64,000 nucleotides of DNA from Mucilaginibacter terrae. GTDB lineage: Bacteria > Bacteroidota > Bacteroidia > Sphingobacteriales > Sphingobacteriaceae. Both the position numbers and the translations under genes were made by a program. The number at the start of each line of letters is the position of its first letter. Position 1 is the first letter of the stretch. Location of the stretch: assembly GCF_031951985.1 (NCBI RefSeq), contig NZ_JAVLVU010000001.1, positions 3,658,001 to 3,722,000 on the forward strand, read 5' to 3'. A model generated the notes under the pieces. It ran no database searches, had not been told where the DNA came from, and was given only the letters and a program-made list of their open reading frames with translations. This document shows positions 18,308 through 28,321 of this stretch, piece by piece.

Positions 18308-19303
18308 TTATATAATGTAAGGTTTTATAACTCTTGCGTTTAATTTTTTAAGACTGTATACCAGTTTCTTCAGCATTTCATCGTCTTGGTATGTACCAAT
18401 AATTGCACCACCCGACCCGGTGAACGATGCTGATGCACCACAGTTGCGTGCTGTATTGATAAGTTCCATGTTGCTTTCGCTAATGGTCATGATTTTGCAA
18501 CGGTTGTCAAAGTTGGCATTAATTAATTCGCCAAGCAAATTGTAATCTTGCGCTTCTATGGCTTTAATGCCTTCATCGGCCAGGCTGGCTATGGTTTGCA
18601 GGGTGGCTATAGTATGTTCATCCCCTTTGTCGTATTTAGCGCGAATTTCGTTCAGCACCTTGCCCGATACTTTGCCCAACTGGGTTTTATAAGCTAAATA
18701 CAGTTTAGGCATTTTGTTAGGGTCCAGCGGGGTATAAACACCGTGGCCATGCTGTGCCATTTGGTCTTTGTTAAAGTCCATGTGTACAACACCTTCATAA
18801 CATTGTATAACGCGGTCTTGCAAACCGGCGTTAATGCCCATTTCCTGGGTTTCGGCCTCTAAGGCAACGTTTGGCAGTATATGTAAAGGAATTTCAACCT
18901 GGTAAAACTGCATTAAGGCCTTAAGGGTAGCAATAATAATGGCACTTGAGCCAGCCATACCTACCTGGCGCGGTATGGTTGAATTATAGCGTATAGTAAA
19001 GTTTTTATTGGCCAGCCTGATGTTGTTAGTAATGCAGTAATCACAAAACTTTTTAATGGCCGCCTTAATAATGGGTATACCACCGTTATAGCCAATTAAA
19101 GCAGCAGTATCGCGCAGGTGATATATGTTGCGGAACGAATTGGCATCGGCTTCCTGCGGTTCAATAACCAACTCGGGCGATTGGAACAGTAAAATGTGAG
19201 CGCCAAAGTTTTTAATGCTCAGGCTTATGGTTTTGCCAAAATAGCCATCGCTTGGGTTACCAAGCAGGCCTGCCCTTGCATAGGCCCTTGAATCAATAAT
19301 CAT
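18308..19303 (-). CDS. GHMP sugar kinase, plant-type glucuronokinase homologue
   Basis: The 331-residue GHMP kinase should phosphorylate a free sugar at C1 with ATP. Its opening RAYARAGLLGNPSDGYFGKT, the phosphate-binding loop IPRQVGMAGSSA (110-121), the block GLQDRVIQCYEGVVHMDF, HGHGVYTPLD and the C-terminal SFTGSGGAI (from 293) closely match, from memory, Arabidopsis glucuronokinase. Galactokinase and mevalonate kinase do not share the opening block. The product, glucuronic acid 1-phosphate, would be a substrate for a UDP-sugar pyrophosphorylase, and a GalU-type gene follows after one base. Galacturonokinase is the nearest alternative specificity. Confidence 0.85.
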   Translation of the reverse strand: MIIDSRAYARAGLLGNPSDGYFGKTISLSIKNFGAHILLFQSPELVIEPQEADANSFRNIYHLRDTAALIGYNGGIPIIKAAIKKFCDYCITNNIRLANKNFTIRYNSTIPRQVGMAGSSAIIIATLKALMQFYQVEIPLHILPNVALEAETQEMGINAGLQDRVIQCYEGVVHMDFNKDQMAQHGHGVYTPLDPNKMPKLYLAYKTQLGKVSGKVLNEIRAKYDKGDEHTIATLQTIASLADEGIKAIEAQDYNLLGELINANFDNRCKIMTISESNMELINTARNCGASASFTGSGGAIIGTYQDDEMLKKLVYSLKKLNARVIKPYII

Positions 19304-19475
19304 AGGTAATGTATTGTGTTATTGAATATGTTGTTTAAGTGTTTAATTGAAATTTATTATTATACAATTATAAAGCATTGGTGCAATATTTTCATTGTTT
19401 GCCTTAAATTGGTTATAAAAATATAATAATTATTATAAAGTTGTGAAAAAATGATACTTTATAAATTGATCGGTG

Positions 19476-21965
19476 TTATTGAATTTTGTAGGTTTTTATG
19501 CCGGCAACAGGTACGCCATTGCTGCCTATACCTTGCACAATAATACGTATTGTTGATTTACTATCACTATTATAAAAGCTAATATTGCTTTTTCCCGAAT
19601 TGTTTACCGTTGCATTAGGCTGCCAGTATAAAGTAGGGCGGGCATCGGTGCGGTTATCGTTTTTTGATGGATTGTAAACCGGGCTGTAAAAGGTACGGGC
19701 CTCGTAATAACCGGTAATGTTGGCTTGGGTTGCGCCTACAGCCAGTTTGTTAAGCCCCTCGGGATTGAGGGTGATGTATATGGCAAACACAATACCTAAA
19801 TCTTTACTGCTTTGAGTAGCGCGGCCGGCTGGGCTGGCTGCGGCAGTGGTTGCTGCCAGGCCTTCGGCATTTTCAACCATTAGGAGCGGGCCGCCAACCA
19901 GTTTTTTTATAACTACTTTTTTAACTGCCGAAATTGGTAACTCCAGGTAATGGTTCGACATCAGGTCTACCACATCCGGTGCATCATTATCGCTAAACGC
20001 GGCATCCTTATTATCAACTACTATGCGGGGGCGCACAAGTTTACCATCGGCTATGAAAACAAGATTGTTGCTATCATTAGTGCGAGCCTGGTTTGATTTT
20101 GCGAGGATGTAGTTGCGTAACGAGTTTAATTTCTCGTCTTCGGGCGTAACGGTTAGTACTTCGTCTTTATACCCCAAAGTGGTAACCATGCGGTCTACAA
20201 ATTGTTGCCTGTTGGGCGTGCGCACTTCAACATCTTTTAGGCGGATGATGGTATCGCTCAGGCTACGCTGCCGAGCAAGGGCTACCTGTTTTATAAGCGA
20301 GGCTTTGGTTAGGGCCGGAAGTTGCGCCATAGCAGGTGTGTTATATAAAGTATTATTAGTAACGGGCAGGTGTTTGGCCGCTAATGAGTCGAGCGTTAGG
20401 CTGCCCAGTGGTTTGCCTTTAGCGTCTTTGGCGTTTAGTTTTACTTTTTGCTTGCCGAGTAATTGCAAATTGTCAAAAAAGTATTTACCCTGAGCATCGG
20501 TTTGTGCCCCAAATAATCTGCCGTTAATAGCGTTGGCAGCAATAAGGGTTACGTTGGCATTAGGGATGGGTACGTTCTTTTTATCGAGCACGGTACCCGA
20601 AAGACTAATGCCCTGCTCGGGGATGTAGGCTATGCGCAATGTAGTATCAGCAAGGCGTTTCCATATAAAATCGCGCCATCCCTGGGTTAGTAGTAGTATA
20701 TCCAACTGTTTGTTATGTTGTACATTGGTAGTATCAAAATACCGGGCTGCATTTTTTATATCCCCCTTAAGTTCTGATTGCAGCATCAAGTAACTCAATA
20801 TATTGCTCTCTTCAAGCGGGGAAATGGATGCATCAACCGCACTAACCGAAAGTTCTCCTTTTAAAGGCTGCCCCTTGGTATCGCTGAGTTGTATGTTTAT
20901 TCCTACCTTTTCGCGGGTATTGTAAATCGGTTTGTTAAGGCTGAGTTTAAGTGTAGCTTTTTCGGTGCCGGTATTATATATAAGGCGTTCGCAGTTGGGT
21001 TTTTGCTCGCCATCATATAAAGTTATGGCTGCCAGCCCGCCGGGCATTTGCCAGGTAGGTATAACTACGGCTGCAGTATTTCCTTTAAGCTGAAAGCTTT
21101 GCTGAAAGGTTACCCGCCCAAAACTGCGGGCTTTAATAGATAAAGTTTGCTGCCCGTATGCGGCTACCGATTGTTCATTACAAGTAACTACTGCGTATAA
21201 GGATGTATCTTGTCTTACAATTTTTAAGGTAAGTCCGCTGTTTAATGCAGCGGGTAATGTGCTTTGTACGGGTTTACCTTTAATAAGGGTTTTAGCCTGG
21301 TAACTTTGCCCCTGTAAGGGTAGAAGTGTAAATATTCCCATCCCAAAACTGTCGGTAGTGTAATGGGCAACAGTATCGCCCGATGATGTATAAACAGCTC
21401 CGCGCACCGCATAGCCCTGTCCCGAGCTATCCTCGGCCTTTACAGCTACTATTGAGCCCAGCCCTGTAACCAGCGATCCTCCCTCGGGGAAAAATCGGAC
21501 GATAAACTCACCTGCTTTTGTTACAGCGGGGGCTGATGGTTTGGTGCTTACAACAGTGAGTTTTTTTTCAAATATAAAGTTGTTGCCAAAATTGCGCATC
21601 CAGTTGGTGTAGGCACGCAGGCTGTAATTACCAGCGGCCAGCGAGTCGGGGAGTTTGAAATCACCATTGCCCAGGCCATTGTTTAGCGCAATCATTTCCT
21701 GGCCAATAATTTTATTATCGGGCGCAATTACTTCAACGTACAAGTTTTTGCTGGTGGCTACCAAATGATTGTCTTGCGCATTTAATAAATAAGCCTTAAA
21801 CCATATATCATCGGCAGGAGTGTAAATCTGCCTGTCGGTATGAATGAATACTTTTTCAAAAAAAAGTTTAACCTGTTTTTGTGCAGGTGCGGTTTGTGCG
21901 TACACCGGTAATATATATATACATATCAAAAATGCATATACAATGCATAGAGCTGCTTTTTTCAC
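19476..21965 (-). CDS. Exported macroglobulin (MG2)-like protein with carboxypeptidase-regulatory and plug-like domains
   Basis: The 829-residue protein has a signal peptide (about 1-24). Residues about 36-140 form an MG2-type beta domain (EKVFIHTDRQIYTPADDIWF, typical of alpha-2-macroglobulin-like proteins). Several more beta domains follow, then a carboxypeptidase-regulatory-like domain around 450-530 (GISLSGTVLDKKNVPIPNAN). A TonB-plug-like part lies near 600-690, ending LPISAVKKVVIKKLVGG. There is no beta-barrel after the plug-like part and no thioester CxEQ motif. I recall such proteins being widespread in Bacteroidota with no known function. The gene is single and divergent from the FAS1 operon. 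Confidence 0.75.
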   Translation of the reverse strand: MKKAALCIVYAFLICIYILPVYAQTAPAQKQVKLFFEKVFIHTDRQIYTPADDIWFKAYLLNAQDNHLVATSKNLYVEVIAPDNKIIGQEMIALNNGLGNGDFKLPDSLAAGNYSLRAYTNWMRNFGNNFIFEKKLTVVSTKPSAPAVTKAGEFIVRFFPEGGSLVTGLGSIVAVKAEDSSGQGYAVRGAVYTSSGDTVAHYTTDSFGMGIFTLLPLQGQSYQAKTLIKGKPVQSTLPAALNSGLTLKIVRQDTSLYAVVTCNEQSVAAYGQQTLSIKARSFGRVTFQQSFQLKGNTAAVVIPTWQMPGGLAAITLYDGEQKPNCERLIYNTGTEKATLKLSLNKPIYNTREKVGINIQLSDTKGQPLKGELSVSAVDASISPLEESNILSYLMLQSELKGDIKNAARYFDTTNVQHNKQLDILLLTQGWRDFIWKRLADTTLRIAYIPEQGISLSGTVLDKKNVPIPNANVTLIAANAINGRLFGAQTDAQGKYFFDNLQLLGKQKVKLNAKDAKGKPLGSLTLDSLAAKHLPVTNNTLYNTPAMAQLPALTKASLIKQVALARQRSLSDTIIRLKDVEVRTPNRQQFVDRMVTTLGYKDEVLTVTPEDEKLNSLRNYILAKSNQARTNDSNNLVFIADGKLVRPRIVVDNKDAAFSDNDAPDVVDLMSNHYLELPISAVKKVVIKKLVGGPLLMVENAEGLAATTAAASPAGRATQSSKDLGIVFAIYITLNPEGLNKLAVGATQANITGYYEARTFYSPVYNPSKNDNRTDARPTLYWQPNATVNNSGKSNISFYNSDSKSTIRIIVQGIGSNGVPVAGIKTYKIQ

Positions 21966-22685
21966 GGGGCAAGAAGGTTTATAGTTACAGGAATGTATAA
22001 TGGTTTACTGCATGCAATTTATGCAAGTTTTTAAATATTAAGCAATCATGCCATCCTGCTGCTACATGCTTTAATAATGCTTGAAAAATTACTGCCTGCT
22101 GAAGAAGCAGATGTATGGTTTAAAAGTTAAAAATCGCCACAATCTAATTGTATTCTAATGTTTATTATAACGCCGGTTCAAAGATATTTTTATAACGTAT
22201 GTGATGTATTTAAGTGTTTTTAGGGATTGATGTTGCAACATTAATATGTAAATTTTAATACAGGATAGTTGATTTTGATTGGATATTAGCCCTTATTTGT
22301 TATAAATAACCCATATAAAATTTGGCTATTGTTAATGTTTGTGTTAAATAATTACTGATATGATAATTTATTTGGCTTATTATTCGTGAATTTAACAAAA
22401 TTAACAAATAAAGGACAGTGCAGGATGGTTTGTGCGCCTGAAGTAGATAATTTTAGTTCAGATAAAATAGTATACAGACCCGCTAATATCGTATACAATA
22501 TTTTTATTGATTAAACCAATTAAAACTCAACGAATGAATAAACTTTTACAAGACCATTTCTTGACCGTACGTGTCCCCAATTATTTAATTAGTCAAACCG
22601 ACAATTATTAATAACCGATAGGTTTATCTATCGGCCTTTAGCGTTTTAGCTCACCCATTTCCATCTAACATATTTAGATATAAGT
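21966..22685. other. AT-rich intergenic region between divergent genes, leader of the FAS1/SusCD operon
   Basis: This 720-base stretch separates the MG2-like gene from the first FAS1 gene, so promoters for both should lie here. No convincing TAnnTTTG box was found; the closest is TTAATGTTTG near 22329-22338, with one extra spacer base. Near its right end are a 25-codon open frame (22534-22611) and a hairpin (22615-22634). No other gene is visible. Confidence 0.6.
22615..22634 (+). promoter_or_regulatory. Leader hairpin upstream of the FAS1/SusCD operon
   Basis: Perfect 7-base arms CCGATAG and CTATCGG with a 6-base loop lie 51 bases before the first FAS1 start and 3 bases after a 25-codon open frame. 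No T run follows, so a terminator is unlikely. It could stabilise the mRNA or be a protein-binding dyad. Confidence 0.4.
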
Positions 22686-24980
22686 ATGATGTATAAATTA
22701 TTGAAAAATTTATTGCTATTGTTATGCGTAAGCATAGTGTTTACAAGCTGTCGTAAGGAGGCTTTAGACAACTATTACGGCAGGCCCGAAAATTTAGGCC
22801 CACCCATTTATCAAACCCTCGAAAGTAAAGGCAACTTTAAATCTTTGCTTGCCGTAATTGATAAGTCGGGGTATAAAAATACCTTGAGCGCAGCCGGTTA
22901 TTGGACACTTTTTGCTCCTAACGATGCTGCTTTTCAGAAGTATTTTACCGATAACAGTACCAGCCTTGATAAAATTGACGCGGAAACTGCCCGTAAAATT
23001 GTTACCTATTGTTTAGTATATAACGCATACCAAACCGACCACATTGCCGACTTTCAGTCAACCACGCAGCCAGTGGGATGGGTTCCAAACAACGCTTATA
23101 AACGTCGTACCGCATATTATGATAGTTATTATACAGGCAATGGCCCTGACGGAGCCTCGACAACGCTTTTGAGCAGCAATCGTAACGGTATCCTTTATTT
23201 GTTAGGCGATAACAATAATAAGTACATTCCATACTTTTATTCAACTTACATGGCTACACGCGGCCTAACCGAAGCTGACTATAAGTATTTCTTTCCTAAC
23301 GCTACTTACAGTGGCTTTAATGTGGTTGATGCCCAGGTTACCAACCGTAATATTTTAGCCGAAAACGGGGTTATACATGAAATTGACCGTGTGCTGCTGC
23401 CGCTGCCAAGCCTCGAAGATCAAATAACCAAAAATGCCCAGTACAGCCTTTACAAGCGTATACTCGACCAGTTTATGGTTACTTATTTAACCAGCCCGGA
23501 TTTGAATAACCGTTACAGGGTTAATACCGGCAAATCAAACAGTGTATATGTAAAGTTATATTCAAACCTGCTGGCATACTCGCCAAACAATGAGAACTTT
23601 TTGAAGGTGCAGGATAATGACGGTCAGGCTGAAGGATATACGCTGTTTGCACCAACCAATGATGTATTGTATAAATACTTGAATGATGTGGTGCTGGAAT
23701 TCTTCAAATCCACCCCAACGCAGCAACTTACCAATGCGCAAATTGATGCGCTGGTAAATACCCTTCCTCCGGGTATTATTGCCGATTTGCTGAATGCTCA
23801 TATGTTTCAGGCAACAGTATGGCCTTCAAAATTTGCAACCACCAATAACTTTTTAAACGAACCTGCCCGTTTCAGTTCAACTGCCGATATTGTGCAGAAG
23901 CAGTTTTGCAGCAACGGCGTGTTTTACGGAGCCACTAAGGTACAGGCTACCAACGTGTTCAGTACGGTATATGCCAGGGCTTACCTCGATCCTAACAACT
24001 ACTCTATCATGACCTTGCTGCTTAACCAGGGTTTGCGTATTGCCTTAACTAATCCGGGTATACGTTACACCGTGTTTATGATGCCTGATGCTGCTTTAAA
24101 AGCAGCCGGTTATAATTATGATGCAACTACAACCACCTTCAGCTACACCTCCAACGGTGCTACAGTTAGCGGTAATGCCGTGCGCGACCAATTGATACGC
24201 ATACTGCAATTATCAATAGTGCCTACCCAAAACAACGAACTTAATGACCTTTCGGGCAGTGGTATCATCGAAACCAATAACGGCGAGTATATTCGCTGGA
24301 ATAACAATACCATATCATCGGGCGGCACAGTTGAATCCGGTACTACCTTAAATGTAGTTGGCTCAAAAGATTACTCAAACGGAAGGGTTTATTATCTGGG
24401 TAATAACGGCATCATAACCTACCCGGTAAAAACACTACCGCAGCAAATTGCAGTTAATGCGGCAACTACAACTTCGCCTTATTATAATTTTTACCGTTAC
24501 CTGGTTAACTCACAAATTTACAATGCTAACACGCAAGATTTGACCGGTTTAACCCTCGGCGCTAACTATACGGTGTTTATACCAACCAATGAGGCTATAG
24601 TTCAAGCCGTAAGAGATGGGGTATTACCCGGCAACGCAGCCACAGGTGTGCCAAACTTTACGCCAACAGCAACCCTGGACAAGGACAATGTGGCCAGGTT
24701 TATTTACTATCATTTTTTAAGCGGTATTACTATTGCTCCTGATGGTAAAAAATCACCTAATGGTACGGCGCAGCCCACTTTGCTTAAAAATGCCAATGGC
24801 GATGTGGTTAATATTACCGTTATTAACCAGCCTAATAACCTGCGGGTTGTAGATGTAAACGGTAGGCAGGCTACTGTTTTGCCACCTAACAACGCAAGTA
24901 ACTTTCCGGCAACCAGTAACTACCTGGGTACACGCACCCTGTTTCACCAAATTAATAATTATTTAAAATACATTTATTAA
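22686..24980 (+). CDS. Multi-domain fasciclin (FAS1) surface lipoprotein, first gene of the operon
   Basis: The 764-residue lipoprotein has lipobox VFTSC (Cys22) followed by RKE, a charged start seen on surface-exported Bacteroidota lipoproteins. Up to four FAS1-like repeats can be traced by their TLFAPNDAAF-type strand: residues about 35-225 (WTLFAPNDAAFQKYF), about 245-420 (YTLFAPTNDVLYKYL), about 440-595 (YTVFMMPDAALKAAG) and about 600-760 (YTVFIPTNEAIVQAV). FAS1 domains mediate adhesion or ligand contact outside the cell. It precedes a SusC/SusD pair by 15 bases, so it probably works as an extra surface component of that uptake complex. The ligand is unknown. Confidence 0.85.
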   Translation: MMYKLLKNLLLLLCVSIVFTSCRKEALDNYYGRPENLGPPIYQTLESKGNFKSLLAVIDKSGYKNTLSAAGYWTLFAPNDAAFQKYFTDNSTSLDKIDAETARKIVTYCLVYNAYQTDHIADFQSTTQPVGWVPNNAYKRRTAYYDSYYTGNGPDGASTTLLSSNRNGILYLLGDNNNKYIPYFYSTYMATRGLTEADYKYFFPNATYSGFNVVDAQVTNRNILAENGVIHEIDRVLLPLPSLEDQITKNAQYSLYKRILDQFMVTYLTSPDLNNRYRVNTGKSNSVYVKLYSNLLAYSPNNENFLKVQDNDGQAEGYTLFAPTNDVLYKYLNDVVLEFFKSTPTQQLTNAQIDALVNTLPPGIIADLLNAHMFQATVWPSKFATTNNFLNEPARFSSTADIVQKQFCSNGVFYGATKVQATNVFSTVYARAYLDPNNYSIMTLLLNQGLRIALTNPGIRYTVFMMPDAALKAAGYNYDATTTTFSYTSNGATVSGNAVRDQLIRILQLSIVPTQNNELNDLSGSGIIETNNGEYIRWNNNTISSGGTVESGTTLNVVGSKDYSNGRVYYLGNNGIITYPVKTLPQQIAVNAATTTSPYYNFYRYLVNSQIYNANTQDLTGLTLGANYTVFIPTNEAIVQAVRDGVLPGNAATGVPNFTPTATLDKDNVARFIYYHFLSGITIAPDGKKSPNGTAQPTLLKNANGDVVNITVINQPNNLRVVDVNGRQATVLPPNNASNFPATSNYLGTRTLFHQINNYLKYIY

Positions 24981-24995
24981 CAACCGGCCTTACTC

Positions 24996-27900
24996 ATGAG
25001 AAGAATTTATACTACTGTTTTTTATACGGTTTTTGCCTTATGCGTAGCTCTTGTTAACGCACATGCGCAAACAGCCGAAAAAATATTAATAAAGGGCCGG
25101 GTAACCGACTCGCGCGATAAGCTGCCCGTTGTAGGGGCCACCGTTGTTGAGCAGGATAAGGACGGTCGTACCATTAGCGGCCAGGCTACTGATATTGATG
25201 GTAACTTTGTTCTTAAAATAACCGATGTTACTCACAAATTAGTTATATCGACCATTGGCTATAAGCCACGTACACTGGAGATCGGCCCAAAACGCCAGTT
25301 TAACGTTGCGCTTGAATCAAGCGCCCGCGCATTAACCGATGTGGTGGTAACAGCCCGCCCGCCGGTTAATAACGGTACGGGTTTATTGATCGATAAACGC
25401 GACCAAACCACTTCGACCGTTACGCTGAATGCTAAAGACGTTGAAGAATTAGCCGCAACCAGTATTGACCAGGCTATTCAAGGCCGTTTACCGGGTGTAG
25501 ACATAATATCGAACTCGCGGGCGATCCGGGCGCTGGTATGTCAATCAAAATTCGTGGTACCTCAACCTTGAATGGTAATACCAACCCATTGATCGTGGTT
25601 GATGGTGTGCCTTTTCAAACCACTGTACCTAATGATTTTAACTTCAGTACAGCAGACCAAAATCAGTATGCCGATCTGTTGAGCATTGCCCCATCAGATA
25701 TTAAAGATATATCGATCTTGAAAGATGCAGCCGCTACAGCAGTTTGGGGTGCACAAGCAGCCAACGGTGTGTTAATTATTAACACCAAACGTGGCCAAAA
25801 AGGTGCGCCAACTATCAGCTATACTTTTAAAGGTACCTTATCAAGACAGCCAAGCGCCATCCCGCTGCTTACCGGCGACCAGTATTCAACCTTCATCCCT
25901 GAGATGTATATGAACGTAGCCGGTGTGCCGCTACCAACCAGTACCATTAAGGAATTTGCTTATGATCCGTTGGATAAATATTATTACAATAACTACAGCC
26001 AAAATACTAATTGGGTAAAAGCCATTACGCAAGACGGCTACTTAACCGATAATAACCTATCCATATCGGGTGGTGGCGATAAAGCCCGTTATTTTGCATC
26101 GGTAGGTTACAACGGCCAAACAGGTACTACCGTAGGTACAGGCTTTAAGCGTTTAAATACCCGCTTAAACTTAGATTACATTGTATCGAGCAAAATAAGG
26201 TTTACTACATTTATTTCGTACGCTCACAACGTAACCGATTATAACTACTCAAACGCAAGCAACGGCACCGGACCTGATGGTGTACGTAACATAGCTATGA
26301 TACGCATGCCCAACATGAGTATATATGAGTATAATGATGCAGGTGTGCTTACGCCAAACTTCTTTTCGCCGTCGGCCAATATACAAGGGGCATATAACCC
26401 AACTGCAAGGGTACCTATTTACAACCCTTTAGCTATGGCTACTGCCGCGCAAAACACCTTAATTACCGATAGGGTTATACCGCACTTCAATTTAACATAT
26501 AACATCATCCCTGAAGTACTTAACCTCAATGGCGACATCGTTTTTGATATTGCCAATGGTAAACAAAACCGCTTTTTGCCGCAAATTGCCACAGGCCGTC
26601 CGTTTACCGAAACTTCGGTAAACCGCGCCGGTAGCTCGGATTATGATACTTACTCGGTTGCCTCAAAAACCAACCTTATTTTTACCCCGCGTTTAAACGA
26701 AAAGCATGCTTTAACCGGCTTACTTTCAATTCAAACCAATGATAATAAATCGGTAACTCAATCGCAGTTAATTGCTGGTACAGCTTCACCTTATTTGCAA
26801 GATCCATCGGTACCCGGCCGTATCACTAATAGCGATCTGTCTATCGGCTCGGGCCTGGTGCAGCAGCGTTCGGTTGCAGCTTTATTAAACGCGCAATACA
26901 AGTTTTTAGACCGCTACATTGTAAACGTTGCGTTACGCGGCGAGGGTAGCTCAAACGTTGGTCCTGAGCGCCGTTACGGCCTCTTCCCTTCGGCATCGTT
27001 CCGATACCGTTTTTCGGGCGAAAAATTCATGAAAAAGTTTGAAAGCTTTTTGGATGAGTTTAGTTTCCGTGGCGGTATTGGCCGCAGTGGTAACCCGCCG
27101 CCTTCAAGGTTCCCTTATATTTATTATAACACTTTTGTAAGTACGCCAAATAGCTATTTAGGACAAACTGGTTTATACTCAAATAATATTCAGCTCGATA
27201 ACCTGCGCTGGGAGCAATTAACAGGTTTAGATGCCGGTGTTAACATCATATTATTTAAACAGCGTTTAAACATTGACTTTGGTATATACCGTAACCGTAC
27301 CCGCGATCTGTTTTCGCCCAACCTCGGTATATCTAGCGTGACAGGTTATGACGCGGTATCGCTTAATGTGGGAACCATGGATAACCAAGGATACGAACTG
27401 AGCATATTTACTACACCTGTAAAAACCAAGAACTGGATAGTTGATTTCAACTTTAACATTGCGCAAAACATCAATGCTGTAAGGTCAATATCGCCGTTCT
27501 ATCAAACTTCTTCAGGTAACGTTTCGGTAAACGGGCAGTATTTGCAATTGCTGCAGGTTAACAACCCGTTGGGCTCTTTTTACGGCTACAAATTTTCAGG
27601 TGTTTATAAAGATGCCGATGCCACCATTGCCCGCGATGCCAATGGCAATAAAATTGTTAGCCCAAGCGGCCAGCCGGTGCAAATGCGCTTCAATTACCCG
27701 GCAACCGATTACCTGTTCCAACAGGGCGATGCCATGTACGAAGACATTAACCACGATGGTAACATCAACTATCAGGACGTAGTTTACCTGGGTAATGGTA
27801 GCCCTAAGTTTACCGGTGGTTTTGGCCCGAGCATAACTTTTAAAGGCAATCTTAAAATACAAGGTTTCTTCTCGTTCCGTACCGGCAGCCAGATCATCAA

Positions 27901-28303
27901 CTATACCAAAATGATCACCACCAACATGGCTTCATTTAATAACCAAAGTACTGCCATATTAAGAAGATGGCGCACAAGCGGAGATGTAACCGATATGCCG
28001 CGTGCTTTATACAATACAGGTTATAACTGGTTAGGCTCATCAAGGTATATTGAGAGTGGCACGTTCCTGAGGTTCCGTTCGGTAACAGCGCGTTACACCT
28101 TTGATAAGAAGTTTGCAAACAAGATTAAGGCCAAAAACCTGAGCGCTTATGTAACCGCCGAAAACCTGATGACCTTTACCCGCTATACCGGGCAAGATCC
28201 CGAGGTATCGTTAAGAGGTACGGGCATATTCCAGTTGGCGCAGGATGATAGTGCTACGCCACCTTTAAAGATGTTCACTTTAGGTTTAACCGCATCATTT
28301 TAA
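24996..28303 (+). pseudogene. SusC-family TonB-dependent outer-membrane receptor, split by a frameshift
   Basis: Two overlapping frames together encode one SusC of about 1100 residues. The first (24996-25571) has a signal peptide, a carboxypeptidase-regulatory-like domain and the start of the plug, reaching GRLPGVDIISNS. The second (25520-28303) continues GDPGAGMSIKIRGTS, plug and complete barrel, ending in a terminal Phe. Removing the two bases CG at 25518-25519 restores an uninterrupted frame with the expected SNSGDPGAGMS junction. The barrel shows no other damage, so the lesion is very recent, a sequencing error, or bypassed. If real, an internal ATG at 25538 could only yield a barrel without a signal peptide. 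Confidence 0.85.
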
Positions 28304-28321
28304 ATATTAAACTGCATAATA

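Noticed and set aside
24996..28303. Two separate genes at the first SusC
   Set aside because: The two frames are the two parts of one SusC; the second part has no signal peptide and starts mid-plug.
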